From Bacteroidota bacterium (GTDB lineage Bacteria; Bacteroidota; Bacteroidia; Flavobacteriales_F; PHOS-HE28): a DNA stretch of 50,390 nucleotides. The stretch lies in NCBI GenBank assembly GCA_018267155.1, contig JAFDZE010000026.1, positions 5,699 through 56,088 on the forward strand. The letters run 5' to 3'. The notes beneath the pieces are model-generated. The model was not told where the DNA came from, made no database searches, and saw only the letters and a program-made list of their open reading frames with translations. The position numbers and the translations under genes are program-made. Numbering within the stretch: the first letter of the stretch is position 1; each line of letters opens with the position of its first letter. Positions 23,875 to 32,620 of this stretch are shown here, piece after piece.

Positions 23875-25020
23875 ATGCGCAAGGTTTACCTCGACAACGC
23901 CGCCACCACACCGCTCGACCCCGAAGTGCTGGATGCCATGCTGCCGTACATGCGCGAGCATCACGGCAACCCCAGTGCCATCCACAGTTTCGGCCGCACC
24001 ACCCGTGCCGCCGTTGAACAGGCCCGGCGAAAGATCGCTTCGTTGTTGAACTGCTCGCCCGGCGAGATCATTTTCACGAGCGGCGGGACCGAAGCGGACA
24101 ACATGGCCATATTCGGAAGCGTGCGCGACCTCGGGGTGGAGAACCTGATCACCTCCCCGATCGAGCACCACGCGGTAGAATACGTGGCCCATGCCCTGCA
24201 TGCCGAGGGCAGGGCGCGGATCCACTGGGCGGACTTGGATGCCCAGGGACGCGTGGACATGGGCCATTTGGAACAGCTGCTCAAGGCCAACCCCAAAGCC
24301 CTGGTGAGCCTGATGCACGCCAACAACGAGATCGGCACGCGCATCGACCTGCATGCGGTCGGGGCGTTGTGCCGGAAGTACGGTGCGCTTTTCCACAGCG
24401 ATACGGTCCAGACCATGGGGCACTACCGCTTCGACCTGGCGCAACTGCCCGTGGACTTCATCACCTGTGCGGCGCACAAATTCCATGGACCCAAAGGCAT
24501 CGGCTTCCTGTTCATGCGGAACGGGGCCACGCTGAAGCCCATGATCCTCGGCGGCTCGCAGGAGCGCAACATGCGCGCCGGTACGGAGAACCTGTACGGG
24601 ATCGTTGGCCTTGCCAAGGCCATGGAGTTGGCCTACCGGGACCTGGATGAGCACATACGCCATGTAACTGGGCTCAAGAAGCGCATGATGGCGCGCCTGA
24701 TCGAATTGATCCCCGGCATCGTGATCAATGGCGACCCCGGGGACGATGCCCTGTACACGGTGCTCAGCGTTCACCTTCCAGAGGATGGCCGGAGTGAGAT
24801 GCTGATCTACAACCTGGACATCGAGGGCATCGCGTGCAGCGGCGGCAGCGCGTGCAGCAGCGGCAGCAACAAGGGCTCGCACGTGATCGGGTACCTGTAC
24901 CCGGGGCGCGAAGGCGCGAATGTCCGTTTCTCATTCAGCAAGTTCACCACGCTGGAGGAGGTGGACCGGGCCGCGGAGGTGCTGGCCAAGGTGTACGCAC
25001 CGGTGGCCGTGAAGGGCTGA
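23875..25020 (+). CDS. Cysteine desulfurase (NifS/IscS class)
   Basis: A PLP enzyme of 381 residues that removes sulfur from cysteine as a protein persulfide for Fe-S clusters and thiolated cofactors. Motifs: MRKVYLDNAATTPLDPEV, HHGNPSAIHSFGR, IIFTSGGTEADNMAI, SPIEHHAV, SLMHANNEIGT, HSDTVQTMGHY, the PLP lysine in AAHKFHGPKGIGF (Lys202), GGSQERNMRAGTENL and the catalytic cysteine in GGSACSSGS (Cys327). The short loop around Cys327 fits group I enzymes. No IscU or SufBCD gene is adjacent, so the acceptor is not known. The start is firm because the family begins with this YLDNAATT block. Confidence 0.95.
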   Translation: MRKVYLDNAATTPLDPEVLDAMLPYMREHHGNPSAIHSFGRTTRAAVEQARRKIASLLNCSPGEIIFTSGGTEADNMAIFGSVRDLGVENLITSPIEHHAVEYVAHALHAEGRARIHWADLDAQGRVDMGHLEQLLKANPKALVSLMHANNEIGTRIDLHAVGALCRKYGALFHSDTVQTMGHYRFDLAQLPVDFITCAAHKFHGPKGIGFLFMRNGATLKPMILGGSQERNMRAGTENLYGIVGLAKAMELAYRDLDEHIRHVTGLKKRMMARLIELIPGIVINGDPGDDALYTVLSVHLPEDGRSEMLIYNLDIEGIACSGGSACSSGSNKGSHVIGYLYPGREGANVRFSFSKFTTLEEVDRAAEVLAKVYAPVAVKG

Positions 25021-25063
25021 TCCGGTTCCCCCATCGGACGCAAGGACAACGCCTCCATCGGGA

Positions 25064-27250
25064 TCAGAACATCACCCGCCAGACCAGTTTGCCCACCACG
25101 CTGCGCGAGGCCGGATCGTCGATGCGGATGCGGTCGGTGGGGGAGTGCGACTGGTTGAAAACCAGGAAGAGGTCTGTGCCGATCTTCGGGATCCAGTGCA
25201 GGCGGGCATTCACCAGGCCGATGTCCTGCAAGCTGTTCCACTGACCGAAGATGGAGACGGACAGGTTCGGGTTGAATGCCCAGGTGGGATAGAGGGCCAC
25301 TTCGTGCGTTTCCAGCCGGACCTTGTTACGCAGGTCGTTGACGGGGAACTCCAAAGCGTTCCAGGTGTGGTCCAGTTGCACGTTGAAATGCTTATTGAAG
25401 TTGCCCGTGATGCTCGTGTTGTACGTGGTCTTCTTCCCGCCGAAAAAGGTGCCCCAGGATCCGTTCCATTCCATTTGCAGGCGCCGGCCGCGGAAGGTGG
25501 ACACGTAGAACCCGGTCTCCCGGTAACTATAGCGTCCGGCCGCGATGCTGATGTCGTCGCTGATGTCGAAGGCCTCGGCCACCCCGTCCTCGAACCAGGC
25601 GAACCAGAGCCCTGCCTCGTCGCCTTTGCCCAGGAGCACGCCGAGCGGCGATGTGCTGAATGAGAACGATTCCACGTTGCCGGTATGTGCGGTGCGGTAC
25701 ATGCTCACTTCGGCCAGGTTGAAGAGCATCTTGCGCACGCCCAGCTTCTGGAACCAGCGCGGTTGGAAGTTCACCTCGGCTTCGGCCAGCTCATAATTGG
25801 TGCGGTTCAGGAAACCGAGTTCGGGTTTGAAGCCGCCCTCGGTGGTGCCGATCAGGGCCGCGCAGTCCCAGCGGTCATTCGGATAGGCGAACCAGAGTCC
25901 CGCGCTGGTGCCGTTGCTGTCGAGTTCGCCATCGGTGATGCTGCGGGCGTACCAACCTTCCAGGGCGATGCGTTTGTCACCGAGGAATTTGTTGCTGTTC
26001 CAGCCGCCGTCCACGGCCACCACTTGGCTGCTCACGTCCGCATTGATCTTGCTGGTGACCAGTCCGCCCACGAAGCTCTGCTCGCCGATATCGTGCTTGT
26101 AGCGGAACACGGCATTGTTGGTGGTGGGCGCGTCCCCGGTGGCGCCGGTCTGAAGCACCAGCGCCCCGATGTTGTGTCTGCCCTGTTTGCCGAAGAGCCG
26201 CGCACCGCCCAGCACGGGCACGGGCATCCCGTTCTCGATGCCGATCCTGCGCGTGTAGAAGAAGCGGTTCTGCCCGTCGATGTCGAACTGGTAGTTGCCC
26301 TGGCCTTCCAGGAAAAAAGCCCTCTTTTCCGGATAGAATAAACTGAATCGCGTCAGGTTCACCGGGATCCGGTCCGCTTCCACTTGGGCGAAGTCGGTGT
26401 TCACCGTCAAGTTCAGCTTGAGGGTAGGGGAGACGTTGATGTTCAGGTCGGCGCCCAGCTTGCCCGGCCAGTCGTCCTTTTCACCCTTCACCTGCTGAAG
26501 GCCGCCCAAGGCGTAGGGTTTGAACTCGAAGCGCTTCGCATACCCGATGTCGCGTATGCCCACCAGCGTGCCCGTATTGCCCAGATTCTCAATGGCGGTG
26601 TTCCGGCTCCAGCCCTGCCAGTTCACCTGCTCGTTCTTGCTGCGCACATTGCGTTCGAAGTTGATGCCCCAGGCCTGTTCCTTCACCTTGGGGAACTGGA
26701 GCGTGTTGAACGGGATGCGGAATTCCGCCGTCCAGCCGATGTCGGTGCAGGTGGTCACCACGTCCCACACGCCGTTCCAATCGGTATTGAAGCCGCTGTT
26801 CGGACTCACCTGCATGTCGCCCCGGGCACCGTTCGGGTTGGTAACGAAAAGATAACCGTTCCGGTGGTCGTTGAAGGTGCTGATCACGAACTGGAAGTTG
26901 TCGTCGGCGTACCAGGCGAAATCGCGCTGCATGTACTTGGCCTGCATGTGTTCCGGATCGTTCACCGGCAGGGTGACGCCCACGAAGAGGGCGAGGCTGT
27001 CGTACACGATGGCCACGTCGGTGCGGTCCGTTCCGGGCGCGTCCTGCACGGGATCACGTTGCGTAAAGTTGGAAATGTGGATGGCGCGCGCCCAGCAGGG
27101 CTCATCCAATGTCCCATCGAGTTTCATCGGCTCGTGGATGCGGAGGGCCTGCAGGGTGTCGGGCTGGCTGCGCTGGGCCTCGGACACTTCGGCGAAAAAG
27201 CCGGCCACGCCGGCCGTGAGGACGGTTCTCAGGAAAGGCGCGTGCCGCAT
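25064..27250 (-). CDS. Secreted CBM9-like / DUF5916 outer-membrane protein
   Basis: 728 residues. After a signal sequence come residues about 35-230 with a CBM9-like beta-sandwich (IHEPMKLDGTLDEPCWARA, VAIVYDSLALFVGV, DDNFQFVISTFNDHRNGYLF, WTAEFRIPFNTLQFP), then a DUF5916-type region predicted to be a large outer-membrane barrel (VNTDFAQVEADRIPVNLTRF, FFLEGQGNYQF, FFYTRRIGI) ending in ...GKLVWRVMF with terminal Phe. The family is common in Bacteroidota and is often seen with peptide or carbohydrate utilisation genes, but its function is not established. A TAGTTTCG element lies 8 bases before the ATG. Confidence 0.88.
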   Translation of the reverse strand: MRHAPFLRTVLTAGVAGFFAEVSEAQRSQPDTLQALRIHEPMKLDGTLDEPCWARAIHISNFTQRDPVQDAPGTDRTDVAIVYDSLALFVGVTLPVNDPEHMQAKYMQRDFAWYADDNFQFVISTFNDHRNGYLFVTNPNGARGDMQVSPNSGFNTDWNGVWDVVTTCTDIGWTAEFRIPFNTLQFPKVKEQAWGINFERNVRSKNEQVNWQGWSRNTAIENLGNTGTLVGIRDIGYAKRFEFKPYALGGLQQVKGEKDDWPGKLGADLNINVSPTLKLNLTVNTDFAQVEADRIPVNLTRFSLFYPEKRAFFLEGQGNYQFDIDGQNRFFYTRRIGIENGMPVPVLGGARLFGKQGRHNIGALVLQTGATGDAPTTNNAVFRYKHDIGEQSFVGGLVTSKINADVSSQVVAVDGGWNSNKFLGDKRIALEGWYARSITDGELDSNGTSAGLWFAYPNDRWDCAALIGTTEGGFKPELGFLNRTNYELAEAEVNFQPRWFQKLGVRKMLFNLAEVSMYRTAHTGNVESFSFSTSPLGVLLGKGDEAGLWFAWFEDGVAEAFDISDDISIAAGRYSYRETGFYVSTFRGRRLQMEWNGSWGTFFGGKKTTYNTSITGNFNKHFNVQLDHTWNALEFPVNDLRNKVRLETHEVALYPTWAFNPNLSVSIFGQWNSLQDIGLVNARLHWIPKIGTDLFLVFNQSHSPTDRIRIDDPASRSVVGKLVWRVMF

Positions 27251-27258
27251 GACGCGCC

Positions 27259-27266
27259 CGAAACTA
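27259..27266 (-). promoter_or_regulatory. -7 element (TAGTTTCG)
   Basis: TAGTTTCG, one mismatch to consensus, 8 bases before the ATG at 27250 of the CBM9/DUF5916 gene. Confidence 0.4.
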
Positions 27267-27338
27267 ACCGCGGCCGCGCGTGGTTCATCACACGTTCCAA
27301 CACACCACGCCGACGACCGGGCCGGATCATCACCGACA

Positions 27339-27866
27339 TCAACGGAGCTGATCGAGCAGCGCGGTGATGGTATCGGCCACGATCAGCTCCGTCTCCCCGT
27401 GCAGGAAGCCTTCCCGGCGCATCATGCGCACCTGGTCCAACAGCGGATCATAGAATCCATGGGCATTCAACAGGCCGATGGGTTGCCGGTGCAGGCCGAT
27501 CTGGCGCCAGGTGAGCAGTTCGAAGAGTTCGTCCATGGTGCCGAAGCCGCCGGGCAGGGCGATGACCGCATCGCTCAGCTCGTGCATGCGCTGCTTGCGC
27601 TGGTGCATGGTGTCCACCAGGATCAATTCCGTTACACCCTGGTGCGCGAGTTCAGATTTCTCCATGAAACGCGGGATCACCCCGATCACCTCGCCACCGG
27701 CTTTCATGGCTGCATCGGCCACCACACCCATCAGGCCCACATGACCTCCGCCATAGACGATGCCGAACTTGTTCAATGCGAGGGTGCGGCCCACCTCGGC
27801 GGCCAGGGCCTTCCAATGGGCCGCATGGCCGGATGAGGCCCCGCAGAAAATGGCTATCCTGGGCAT
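27339..27866 (-). CDS. LOG-family protein (nucleoside 5'-monophosphate phosphoribohydrolase-like)
   Basis: 175 residues beginning MPRIAIFCGASSG, with FGIVYGGGHVGLMGVVADAA, MHQRKQRMHELSDAVIALPG and the signature PGGFGTMDELFELLTWRQIG. LOG proteins cleave the N-glycosidic bond of nucleoside monophosphates; the plant members activate cytokinins, and bacterial ones are often called TIGR00730 or lysine decarboxylase-like in old annotation. The physiological substrate here is unknown. The gene diverges from the large sortilin-like gene over 72 bases. Confidence 0.93.
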   Translation of the reverse strand: MPRIAIFCGASSGHAAHWKALAAEVGRTLALNKFGIVYGGGHVGLMGVVADAAMKAGGEVIGVIPRFMEKSELAHQGVTELILVDTMHQRKQRMHELSDAVIALPGGFGTMDELFELLTWRQIGLHRQPIGLLNAHGFYDPLLDQVRMMRREGFLHGETELIVADTITALLDQLR

Positions 27867-27910
27867 GGCAGGTTGGTCCGGTACGCAAGCCGGAGCGCGT
27901 GTTGTGCCGC

Positions 27911-27918
27911 GCAAGGTA
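27911..27918 (-). promoter_or_regulatory. Possible -7 element (TACCTTGC) for the LOG gene
   Basis: TACCTTGC with two mismatches to TAnnTTTG, 44 bases before the ATG at 27866; tentative. Confidence 0.25.
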
Positions 27919-27925
27919 TCCGGAT

Positions 27926-27933
27926 CAACTTTG
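27926..27933 (+). promoter_or_regulatory. -7 element (CAACTTTG) abutting the sortilin-like gene
   Basis: CAACTTTG, then 5 bases, then the ATG at 27939. One mismatch to consensus. Confidence 0.45.
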
Positions 27934-27938
27934 CTCCC

Positions 27939-30900
27939 ATGTTCCATCGCCTCACCCCGTTCGTCGCACTTTGTGCCATCCCGCTCCTCGCATCGGCCCA
28001 GAACGGGCTTCGCCCGCACGGCCGCAACGCCGCCGACCTGCCGGATTGGGCGGTGCTCATGTACGGTGCCGATCCCGACGTGCGCGCCGTGGAGGATGCG
28101 TACACGGACTGGTTCCGGACACATCCGTTCGAGAAGACCGTGCATACGCAGCACTACAAATTCTGGCTGAACCAGGTGCGGGGCGAGGTCGATATGCACG
28201 GCCACGTGCGCCCGATGGGCGCGCAGGAGCGCCACGCCCGCGAGCAGCAACTGCGCGAGGCGCGGGGCGGCGGTCCGGGATGGACCTGGGCCGGGCCGGA
28301 CATCCACTACGCCGAGGATGGCGCTGGCATCGATGTGGCCAAACACTGCAATGTGTACACGATCGATCGGTCGCTCACCGATCCGAACACGCTGTACTGC
28401 GGCACGGAGAGCGGCGGCGTGTACAAGAGCACCGACCAGGCCGCGAACTGGACCTTCGTCACCAAGGACCACATCATCAACGCGGTGAGCGCCCTGCGGA
28501 TCCACCCCACCGACCCGAACACCGTGCTGGTCAGTTCCGAGAACGAGTTCTGGCGCACCACCGACGGCGGAACCACCTGGGCGGTGATCGGCGATGCCGC
28601 GTTCCAGGCCCTCAACATCAGCGCGTGGGAATTCGCGTTCGACCCGGGCGATCCGAACACGATACTCGCACCGAGCAACCTGGGCATGTACCGCAGCAGC
28701 GATGGTGGCGATACCTGGACCGAAGTACTCAACGAGGAGTGCATGACCGTGGCGCACAAGCCCGACGATCCCGCGATCTGGTACACCATCCAGTTCGAGC
28801 CGGCACTCGGGTACAGCCGCTTCTACAAGAGCGTTGACCACGGACTCACCTGGAGCCTGCGCGACAACGGCTGGTACGCGCCACCGCCGGGCGAGGAGGG
28901 GGACTACGACATCGAGGGCGGGCGCTTGGCGGTGACCGCGGCGGACAACGGGCGCATCTACGCCGTACTGGTCGGCTATCAGCAGGCCGGCGCCAGCATC
29001 ACCACCAATGGATGGGTGGGCACCTGGATGAGCACCGACGCCGGCGAGACCTGGACCTTCCCGCATGGCCAGATCGGCACGCCCTATACCGAGGCCCATC
29101 CGAACCTGATGAACTTCACAGGGGACGATGGGGACTACACGCAGATCCACTACAACACCTGCATCATCGCCAGCCAGATCGATGCGGACCGGATCCTGAT
29201 CGGCGGCTTGAACCTCTGGCGCAGCAACGATGCCTCGGCCACGTATGAGCCGGTCGGCGGCTACATCGGGCCGGTGGAACGCACGCACCCCGACATGCAG
29301 GAACTGCGCGTCTTCGCCGATGGACAGGGAGGGGAGGAGGTCTGGATCGGCTGCGATGGCGGGGTGTACCGCAGCACCGATCTGGTAGCGACCCACGATG
29401 CGCGCTGCCGCGGCCTGGAGGCCATCAACCTCTGGGGCTACGATCAGGGCTGGAACGACGACATCCGCGTGGGCGGACGCTACCACAACGGCAACATGGG
29501 CTACCACGAGGATTACGAGGAAGGCGAATACTTCTCACTCGGTGGTGGCGAGGCACCCACCGGTTACGTCAACTACAGCGATCAGCGCAAGACGTACTTC
29601 AGCGACATCGATGGGAAGATCATGCCCGCGAGCGTGGACGAGGACCCGCCGAGCTTCCCCATGAGCTTCGACCCGAACGAAAGCTACTACAATTGCAGCA
29701 GTTCGCGCATCGCCTTCGATCACCGCTACTTCAACGTGGCCTGGACCGGCAAGGACCACAAGCTCTATCGCAGCACCAACGGCGGAAGTTCGTTCAACGA
29801 GTTCCACGCGTTCGGTTCCAGCGCGGGCAACCAGGTGCTGTGGATCGAGCAGAGCTACGCCGATCCGCGCGTGTTCGTGGTACAGCAGGAAATGGGCGGT
29901 TCGGGTCGCCTGTGGCGGTCCGCGGACGACGGCGTCACATGGGCGCAGATCACCCTGCCCAGCACCAGTCGCGATATGTACTTCACCCTCGGGAGTCAGA
30001 ACGCCGGGGACATCTGGATCACCTACACCGATCGCCCGAACGGACAGAAGGTCTACCACAGCAGCGATGGCGGCGCCAGTTGGACCAACATCACCACGAC
30101 GATGCTCGACGGCGAGAAACCTTGGGCCATCGCCCACCAGTACGGCACCGACGGTGGCGTGTACCTCGGCCTGCTGAACGGCCGTGTGCTCTACCGGAAC
30201 AACAGCATGGCCGACTGGGCGGAATTCAGCGATGGACTGCCCGCCGGCACCCAGCCTCTTCGACTGGTCCCCTTCTACAAGACCGGCAAGATCCGCCTGG
30301 CCTGCTGGAACCTGGGCGTTTGGGAACACGACCTGTACGAGCCGAGCATCCTGCAGGCCGGATTCGCTGCGGAACTGGGGACCTTCTTCTGCCCGGGCGA
30401 CAGCATCCACTTCGTGGACCACAGCGTGTGCTCGGCCGGCGCCACCTACGCCTGGAGTTTTCCGGGTGGCACGCCATCGACCAGTACGGAAAAATACCCG
30501 ACGGTGGTGTACAGCGCACCGGGGAGCTACGACGTCACGCTCATCGTTACGGACAACGGCATCAGCGACACGGCCACGAGCACGGCCTTCATCAGCCAGG
30601 CGCTGCCCGTGGACGCCCTCGACTACACCGAGGATTTCGAGAGTGGCGGCTTCCGGCCGGGGTGGACATTCCATGGCCCGAACGGAACGGGCGGCAACTG
30701 GGCCGTTCGCGATGACGCGGGCGGTTTCGGCAGCAGCACCCATGCCATGGCCTACGACAACTTCTACACGGACCTGGGCGGCGCGCGCGATGCGGTGTGG
30801 ACCGAGAAGCTTGGACCGGTGGATGCCCAGAACCTCACGCTCTCCTTCGATGTCAGCTACGCGCAGTACGGCGGCCAGTACAGCGATACGCTCGCGGTGC

Positions 30901-31400
30901 GGGTAAGCATCGACTGCGGTGCGACCTGGACCGAGGTCTACGTGAAAGGTGGGGATGAACTGGCCACCGCGCCAGACACACAGGACGCCTTCGTACCCAC
31001 GGCCGACCAATGGCGCTACGAGGAAGTTCCCTTGCAACAGTTCCTTGGTCAGCCTGAATGGATCATCGCTTTTGAGAACCGGGGGCACTATGGGAACGTG
31101 ATCCGGGTGGACAACATCAACCTTGCACCACTCTGGTTCGGCGTGGAGGACGTCGGGAGCAGCTCCGGGCTGAATGTCTACCCGAACCCCGCCCAGGACA
31201 GGCTGGAAGTGCGTGCGTATGGGTTGAACGGAGCCACTACGCTGCGCGTGCTGGATGCCGCCGGTCGGGAAGTGCTGCGTTCCGCGATCAGCACCATCGG
31301 CGACCGCTGGTCGGGCAGGGTGAACGTTGACGGCCTGAGCAACGGCGTGTACATCTTGATGGTGGGAGGGGTCACCACGCGTTTCGCCGTACAGCGCTGA
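27939..31400 (+). CDS. Large sortilin-like (BNR/VPS10) secreted protein with PKD and T9SS type A sorting domain
   Basis: 1153 residues with signal peptide (MFHRLTPFVALCAIPLLASAQ). Residues about 120-800 contain many Asp-box-like repeats of the BNR/VPS10 propeller type (GGVYKSTDQAANWTF, EFWRTTDGGTTWAVI, GMYRSSDGGDTWTEV, KVYHSSDGGASWTNI). About 805-890 is a PKD domain (YAWSFPGGTPS, GSYDVTLIVTDNG). About 905-1065 is a jelly-roll domain (DFESGGFRPGWTF). From about 1075 (GLNVYPNPAQDRLEVRAYGL ... GVYILMV) a T9SS type A sorting domain completes the protein. Such proteins are surface or secreted adhesins or glycan-binding proteins; catalytic residues are not evident. It ends base-to-base against the convergent gene at 31401. 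Confidence 0.9.
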   Translation: MFHRLTPFVALCAIPLLASAQNGLRPHGRNAADLPDWAVLMYGADPDVRAVEDAYTDWFRTHPFEKTVHTQHYKFWLNQVRGEVDMHGHVRPMGAQERHAREQQLREARGGGPGWTWAGPDIHYAEDGAGIDVAKHCNVYTIDRSLTDPNTLYCGTESGGVYKSTDQAANWTFVTKDHIINAVSALRIHPTDPNTVLVSSENEFWRTTDGGTTWAVIGDAAFQALNISAWEFAFDPGDPNTILAPSNLGMYRSSDGGDTWTEVLNEECMTVAHKPDDPAIWYTIQFEPALGYSRFYKSVDHGLTWSLRDNGWYAPPPGEEGDYDIEGGRLAVTAADNGRIYAVLVGYQQAGASITTNGWVGTWMSTDAGETWTFPHGQIGTPYTEAHPNLMNFTGDDGDYTQIHYNTCIIASQIDADRILIGGLNLWRSNDASATYEPVGGYIGPVERTHPDMQELRVFADGQGGEEVWIGCDGGVYRSTDLVATHDARCRGLEAINLWGYDQGWNDDIRVGGRYHNGNMGYHEDYEEGEYFSLGGGEAPTGYVNYSDQRKTYFSDIDGKIMPASVDEDPPSFPMSFDPNESYYNCSSSRIAFDHRYFNVAWTGKDHKLYRSTNGGSSFNEFHAFGSSAGNQVLWIEQSYADPRVFVVQQEMGGSGRLWRSADDGVTWAQITLPSTSRDMYFTLGSQNAGDIWITYTDRPNGQKVYHSSDGGASWTNITTTMLDGEKPWAIAHQYGTDGGVYLGLLNGRVLYRNNSMADWAEFSDGLPAGTQPLRLVPFYKTGKIRLACWNLGVWEHDLYEPSILQAGFAAELGTFFCPGDSIHFVDHSVCSAGATYAWSFPGGTPSTSTEKYPTVVYSAPGSYDVTLIVTDNGISDTATSTAFISQALPVDALDYTEDFESGGFRPGWTFHGPNGTGGNWAVRDDAGGFGSSTHAMAYDNFYTDLGGARDAVWTEKLGPVDAQNLTLSFDVSYAQYGGQYSDTLAVRVSIDCGATWTEVYVKGGDELATAPDTQDAFVPTADQWRYEEVPLQQFLGQPEWIIAFENRGHYGNVIRVDNINLAPLWFGVEDVGSSSGLNVYPNPAQDRLEVRAYGLNGATTLRVLDAAGREVLRSAISTIGDRWSGRVNVDGLSNGVYILMVGGVTTRFAVQR

Positions 31401-32249
31401 TCATAGCGTGAAGGGCAGTCGCTGCACTTCGTTGGAGCCCTCGCTCCACACCTGCACCGCGTATCGGCCCCTGGGCCAGTCCAGCACGTTCAGGTCCACG
31501 GGAAATTCGACCCGCCCGGCCGCGATGGGTACACGGTCTTGGATCACCTGCATCAACCGGCCCGCATCGCTGCGCACCACGATGGTGAGGCGGTCGGGCA
31601 CACCGCGCTCCACGGCTACAATGCGTGAGATCAACCGGGGCCGACCACTGCACGCCATGCCTTCGGCCTCGGCATATCGCACGGTATAGCGCGGCGCGGG
31701 CTGGCCACTGAGCGCACTCAGGCGGTTGCGCAAGGTGTCGTCCTTCGTTCCATCGATCGCGCCGAGCGAAGCGATATCATGCTCGTCGCTCAACACCCAG
31801 ACCGCTGACTGAACGATACCGTCATCGTAGTCCAGGGAATCCACGAAACGCGCGAGGGTGGCCAGCTTCTCCGGAGCGGGATGGCCCTTGAGGTAGGGTT
31901 CGTCCGCCCCGGGACCGCTGTTGGTGGCCTCGCAACAGAATGCCCGGCATGTGACCGTGCTACGACCGTTCGGGGCCAGAGCGATCATCTCCTCGCGGAC
32001 CACGATCAGGTCCTGTACACCCTCCACCTGGCTCACGAAGACCCATCCGGGCGGGATGCTGGTGCGCAGCGCGGTGGCCGTGCGGTTCTTCACGTCCACC
32101 TGCAGGCATTCGCCCGAGTGGCCGCCGAGCGCACGAGGTGCAAGCTCAATGCGGCCCTGTTCCAGGAGCTCGATGAGCGGGGTAGTGGTCGCGGCGTCGC
32201 CTTCAACAACGGCGCAGGCCAGCACGGTACCGGCAAGCAGGTAACGCAT
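31401..32249 (-). CDS. Secreted protein of unknown function
   Basis: 282 residues with a signal peptide (MRYLLAGTVLACAVVEGDA). Not recognised. The first half contains a beta-rich segment, IPPGWVFVSQVEGVQDLIVV and RSTVTCRAFCCEATNSGPG, with three closely spaced cysteines; the middle has LDYDDGIVQSAVWVLSDEHD; the C-terminal part (RLTIVVRSDAGRLMQVIQDR ... WPRGRYAVQVWSEGSNEVQR) resembles the strand pattern of a T9SS-type or Ig-like domain but lacks the usual signature. The gene converges on the sortilin-like gene with no base between stops (TGATCA), so neither has room for its own terminator. Confidence 0.75.
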   Translation of the reverse strand: MRYLLAGTVLACAVVEGDAATTTPLIELLEQGRIELAPRALGGHSGECLQVDVKNRTATALRTSIPPGWVFVSQVEGVQDLIVVREEMIALAPNGRSTVTCRAFCCEATNSGPGADEPYLKGHPAPEKLATLARFVDSLDYDDGIVQSAVWVLSDEHDIASLGAIDGTKDDTLRNRLSALSGQPAPRYTVRYAEAEGMACSGRPRLISRIVAVERGVPDRLTIVVRSDAGRLMQVIQDRVPIAAGRVEFPVDLNVLDWPRGRYAVQVWSEGSNEVQRLPFTL

Positions 32250-32300
32250 GTGGGCGGCTTTTTCGTGCAACGCGCGATGGACGAGGATCCTTGTGCAGCC

Positions 32301-32620
32301 CTACGGCCACCGCTTCCGTTGACCCCACCGGAAGGTCCGAACCGGCGTCACCAGTTCATCGCCATCATCCGGTTTGAACCAGGGCGAAAGCGAAGGGTCC
32401 AGCGGGCTCTTCACCCCATAGATCTCCTGTGAGGGCATGCCGCTCTGGGCCAAGCGGAACACCGGAGCGATCGGGCCGTTCGTATCATCCTTGTGTGGCT
32501 GAACTGGACCTTGAGCCGTAGACCTGCCGCAACGGGCCACGAGAAGCGCTGTGTGCCGGAGGGAACGCTTGGGTAATAACAGGCTCGCCTGAATGCGGGA
32601 TCGTGACCCGCCCAGCGTGA
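32301..32620 (-). pseudogene. Possible frameshifted gene relic in a gene-poor stretch
   Basis: The 371 bases between 32250 and 32620 hold no convincing gene. On the minus strand an open frame (32301-32540) ends with protein-like sequence such as PVFRLAQSGMPSQEIYGVKS and DPSLSPWFKPDDGDELVTPV, while an adjacent frame upstream reads PSVPSGTQRFSWPVAAGLRL. Joining them needs a frameshift near 32500. It may be the decayed C-terminus of a larger protein; no family is recognised. Confidence 0.25.

Noticed and set aside
27867-29507. Long N-terminal extension of the LOG-family protein
   Set aside because: The extension crosses the divergent sortilin-like gene; the LOG family begins at MPRIAIFCGASSG, position 27866.
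29535-31088. Open frame of 517 codons opposite the sortilin-like gene
   Set aside because: No recognisable domain; the plus strand shows regular Asp-box repeats, PKD and sorting domain.
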